This document shows, one piece after another, positions 61,610 through 64,000 of a stretch of DNA of 64,000 bases. The notes under the pieces were generated by a model. It saw nothing but the letters and a program-made list of their open reading frames with translations, was not told the DNA's origin and searched no databases. Where the stretch lies: assembly GCA_964351595.1 (NCBI GenBank), contig CAYGOT010000015.1:14930-78929 (forward strand). The letters are read 5' to 3'. Source of the DNA: UBA6059 sp964351595. Lineage in GTDB: Bacteria > Bacteroidota > Bacteroidia > Cytophagales > Cyclobacteriaceae. The translations under genes were made by a program, and so were the position numbers. How positions within the stretch are numbered: position 1 is the first letter of the stretch; each line of letters opens with the position of its first letter.

Positions 61610-62125
61610 ATGAAAACACTCTTAACAATGATCATGATGACAACCCAACTCATGGCCAACGGACAGGCCACCACCAACAAGAAAACCTTCAGCCGAGAGA
61701 CGGCAGTCGCTATTGAGATTGATGCCAGCACTGAAATCATATGGGCCTTGCTCACCACCGCCGGTGACTACACCCGCTGGAACAGCACGATCACCTCGAT
61801 GGAAGGGGATATCGCACTCGATGAGACCATAAAGCTCAAGTCAACGCTCGATCCTGATCGGATTTTCAAGCTTAAGGTCAAGAAAATCAACCCAGGTAAG
61901 CTGATGACCTGGTCTAGTGGAGCAGCCCCATTTTTCAAGGGATTACGTACTTATACCCTATCGGAAAATGATGAAGGATCAACTACCTTCACTATGACTG
62001 AAAAGATCGGTGGTCTGATGTTTCCGATGGCAGCTGGGTCGATACCACCTTTTGATGCGGTCTTCGAGCAATTTGCGGCTGACTTAAAAAAAGAAGCTGA
62101 GCTGATTTCAAACCAAAACCAATAA
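61610..62125 (+). CDS. SRPBCC-domain protein with signal peptide
   Basis: 171 aa from ATG 61610; an upstream Met at 61589 is also possible. N-terminal signal-like stretch (LLTMIMMTTQLMANGQA), then an SRPBCC/polyketide-cyclase-like fold: AVAIEIDASTEIIWALLTTAGDYTRWNSTITSMEG, KLKSTLDPDRIFKLKVKKI, LRTYTLSENDEGSTTFTMTEKIGG. It would bind a hydrophobic ligand, perhaps outside the cytoplasm. It lies between the sigma factor and a hypothetical gene with short gaps (48 bp and 5 bp), so the three probably form an operon. Confidence 0.85.
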   Translation: MKTLLTMIMMTTQLMANGQATTNKKTFSRETAVAIEIDASTEIIWALLTTAGDYTRWNSTITSMEGDIALDETIKLKSTLDPDRIFKLKVKKINPGKLMTWSSGAAPFFKGLRTYTLSENDEGSTTFTMTEKIGGLMFPMAAGSIPPFDAVFEQFAADLKKEAELISNQNQ

Positions 62126-62130
62126 CAATC

Positions 62131-62532
62131 ATGGAAAAACGTACCAAAGAAAACCCCTGGGTGCTTCAAACACCACCCCTGAGCTCTACATATGAGATGT
62201 ACATCGATGAAAAAGAGGGTAGAGAAATCATCGTCTGTACGGTAGGTAAAACCGTACTCCACTATGACGCACGATGTATCAATGATCTCCATGAGATGCT
62301 TAAGGCACACGGAGATTGGATGTTGCTCGGCAGTGCCGATGAACAAAAAGAAGCTAAGCCTGATACTGTCGAGGCTTGGGGACGTTCTCCTGAGAATCCT
62401 GTCGGCGGATGGTATGGACTTAAAAAAGGCTTTCGCGGTAGGTTTGGGATGTATATCCCGCCATTAATGGAGGTGCTGGGACTAGCTGAGGTAGAGCACG
62501 AAAAGCGCAATAACAGAATGCGAGCAGTTTAG
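62131..62532 (+). CDS. Conserved-looking hypothetical protein
   Basis: 133 aa, not recognised. No signal peptide. The sequence has a compact alpha/beta look: STYEMYIDEKEGREIIVCTVGKTVLHYDARC, a helix INDLHEMLKAHGDWMLLGSADE, then VEAWGRSPENPVGGWYGLKKGFRGRFGMYIPPLMEVLGLAEVEHEKRNNRM. It starts 5 nt after the SRPBCC gene. Cytoplasmic by appearance. Confidence 0.75.
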   Translation: MEKRTKENPWVLQTPPLSSTYEMYIDEKEGREIIVCTVGKTVLHYDARCINDLHEMLKAHGDWMLLGSADEQKEAKPDTVEAWGRSPENPVGGWYGLKKGFRGRFGMYIPPLMEVLGLAEVEHEKRNNRMRAV

Positions 62533-62588
62533 ATTTTGAATAAGGCGAAATTGGCAGTTGGTCTTATGCATGGTAGATTTGACAATAC

Positions 62589-63158
62589 ATGAGAGGAATC
62601 ACTGTATTGATAATTATTGCGCTAATCCTTGGCTGCTCCAAGTCTAAGGACGGTGAAACAGCAACAACTCCTGTAAACACAGGATCCATCACAGTGGACT
62701 GGGTTCGAACTCAAAATCCCGAAACCTATCAAGAAGGTTATATGGATACTGACGGAGATTGGGTCATCCCATTTGATCGCTATCAGACCGTCTTCACCGA
62801 CACCTTTCGCACCTTAGCCTTCGTTTTTGATCCTGAGCTGACCAATGGCAAGATCGTGGCGATCAACCGAAATGAAGAAGTACTTTTTGAGGTTTACAAT
62901 TTTGATAATGGGCCTGATCCTGTGAGTGATGGATTATTCAGGATACTGGAAAACGGTAAAATCGGCTATGCCAATATGGAGGGTGAGGTGGTCATTACTC
63001 CGCAGTACACGTGCGCAAAGCCTTTCAGAGACGGCCGTGCTCGCGTGTCTAACCGATGCACCACTACCCAGGAAGGTGAGCATAACACAGTGGTAAGTGG
63101 AGTATGGTATTACATAGACAAGGAGGCGTCACCTATTAGGAATCCTGCGCTCAACTAG
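62589..63158 (+). CDS. WG-repeat lipoprotein
   Basis: 189 aa. Lipoprotein signal MRGITVLIIIALILGC (Cys16). WG-repeat-like units: EGYMDTDGDWVIPFDRYQTVFTDTFRTLAFV and KIGYANMEGEVVITPQYTCAKPFRDGRARVS. WG repeats are short beta-structures common in Bacteroidota surface proteins; no enzyme function is known. It appears monocistronic. Confidence 0.85.
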   Translation: MRGITVLIIIALILGCSKSKDGETATTPVNTGSITVDWVRTQNPETYQEGYMDTDGDWVIPFDRYQTVFTDTFRTLAFVFDPELTNGKIVAINRNEEVLFEVYNFDNGPDPVSDGLFRILENGKIGYANMEGEVVITPQYTCAKPFRDGRARVSNRCTTTQEGEHNTVVSGVWYYIDKEASPIRNPALN

Positions 63159-63229
63159 TCTTCTTTTGGTTTTCCCGTACAATCGGCCAATGTGGTGTAT
63201 GATTGCCGTAGCTTTGTAGCCTAAATGCT

Positions 63230-63985
63230 ATGCTTATGAACCTGGCCGTACTCATCGATGGTGACAATATCCCCTCTGCCCATGTGAAAGAAATGATGGA
63301 AGAGATTGCCAAGTACGGCAATCCCACGATCAAGAGGATTTATGGCGACTGGACAAGGCCCAACCTTACTAAATGGAAAAACCTACTGCTGGAAAATGCC
63401 ATCACACCTATCCAGCAGTATGGCTATACTACAGGTAAGAATGCCACTGACTCAGCAATGATCATCGATGCGATGGACATACTGTACACGGAGAAAGTCG
63501 GTGGATTTTGTCTTGTCTCAAGCGATAGCGACTTCACCCGACTGGCTACCAGACTGAGGGAAGCGGGTATGCAGGTCATTGGTATTGGCGAGAAGAAGAC
63601 ACCTAATCCATTCATCGTGGCATGTGACAAGTTTATCTACATAGAGATACTTAGGAGCAAGGAGGATAAGCCTGATAGCGCAGATAGTAAAAGCGAGTCA
63701 AAAGATGAAACAGACAAGATTACACGCAAAGAGATCAACCTTATCTCAAGTACCGTCGCAGCTACTTCCGATGATGATGGCTGGGCTTTCATGGGCGATG
63801 TAGGGCAACTGCTGCAAAAGAAGCAACCTAACTTTGACAGTAGGAATTACGGCTTTGATAAGCTCACTCCACTGATCAAATCCACAGGGCAGTTTGAACT
63901 GGAACAACGCGAAAACCCAAAGAGCCGACACAAACTCATCTTTGTGAAAAATAAGGAGTCTCAAAACAAGAGGGCAAAACGCTAG
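63230..63985 (+). CDS. NYN-domain (LabA/DUF88) nuclease-like protein with LOTUS/OST-HTH domain
   Basis: 251 aa (a second Met two codons in, at 63236, is equally good). NYN domain at residues 3-145: NLAVLIDGDNIPS, TDSAMIIDAMDILYT and LVSSDSDFTRLATRLREAGMQVIGIGE, with the conserved acidic residues of PIN-like RNases. A charged linker (EDKPDSADSKSESKDETDK) leads to a C-terminal OST-HTH/LOTUS domain (DDDGWAFMGDVGQLLQKKQPNFDSRNYGFDKLTPLIKS). The pair NYN plus LOTUS suggests RNA binding and cleavage in the cytoplasm. No partner gene is seen before the window ends. Confidence 0.93.
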   Translation: MLMNLAVLIDGDNIPSAHVKEMMEEIAKYGNPTIKRIYGDWTRPNLTKWKNLLLENAITPIQQYGYTTGKNATDSAMIIDAMDILYTEKVGGFCLVSSDSDFTRLATRLREAGMQVIGIGEKKTPNPFIVACDKFIYIEILRSKEDKPDSADSKSESKDETDKITRKEINLISSTVAATSDDDGWAFMGDVGQLLQKKQPNFDSRNYGFDKLTPLIKSTGQFELEQRENPKSRHKLIFVKNKESQNKRAKR

Positions 63986-64000
63986 CTTCCTGTCAAGCGA

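Overview
The window is chromosomal DNA of a Bacteroidota bacterium, most likely a marine gliding member of the Cytophagales. The evidence is a type IX secretion (T9SS) operon with both C-terminal sorting-domain types and a PorP/SprF partner, TonB receptors with carboxypeptidase-like N-terminal domains, a DUF4249 lipoprotein, LytS/LytTR two-component pairs, AraC regulators with TPR sensors, and TAnnTTTG-type -7 promoter elements. It is a draft scaffold: ten Ns lie at 57072-57081.

Layout. 1-6.2 kb: LytS/LytTR pair, STN-type TonB receptor plus DUF4249 partner, AraC regulator. 6.2-23.3 kb: palindrome-rich spacer, membrane-anchored TPR-AraC regulator, then a three-gene T9SS operon (about 3,577-aa multidomain adhesin, 7-repeat cadherin-like type B protein, PorP/SprF). 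23.3-27.1 kb: small membrane protein, OmpA-like protein and a tyrosine recombinase beside a tRNA-Met 3' fragment and a second tRNA end, i.e. an integration site. 27.1-32.2 kb: sugar porter and a BNR/VPS10 propeller protein.

32.3-37.3 kb is the most interesting part: an AT-rich, tightly coupled three-gene operon coding for a 1166-aa helical-repeat protein with a C-terminal HATPase, a stand-alone receiver, and a receiver fused to a PD-(D/E)XK nuclease-like domain. This is the architecture of the Detocs anti-phage phosphorelay (DtcA/DtcB/DtcC), but with a nuclease-like domain where the described effector is an ATP-cleaving PNP domain.

37.3-48.6 kb: TrhA-type membrane protein, tandem HExxH proteins with a truncated paralogue and a LytTR regulator, ArsR-SRPBCC fusion, a sigma factor/short anti-sigma-like/ClpP operon, a MEMO-like lipoprotein, then a decayed segment holding a REP-associated transposase (RAYT) flanked by two hairpin types, an 84-bp direct repeat and pseudogene remnants. 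Hairpin-pair copies without a transposase occur at 37.7, 48.3 and 59.9 kb.

48.6-59.7 kb: PD40 propeller and lipoprotein, a second LytS/LytTR pair, then a probable iron-acquisition locus (HHH lipoprotein, DUF4856, imelysin, HTTM, TonB receptor) preceded by three copies of a Fur-box-like operator. 60.1-64 kb: RibD-like reductase, ECF sigma factor, SRPBCC protein, WG-repeat lipoprotein and a NYN-LOTUS protein.

Across the window the 10-mer CCTATCGGAA occurs ten times, always on the coding strand, far above chance.
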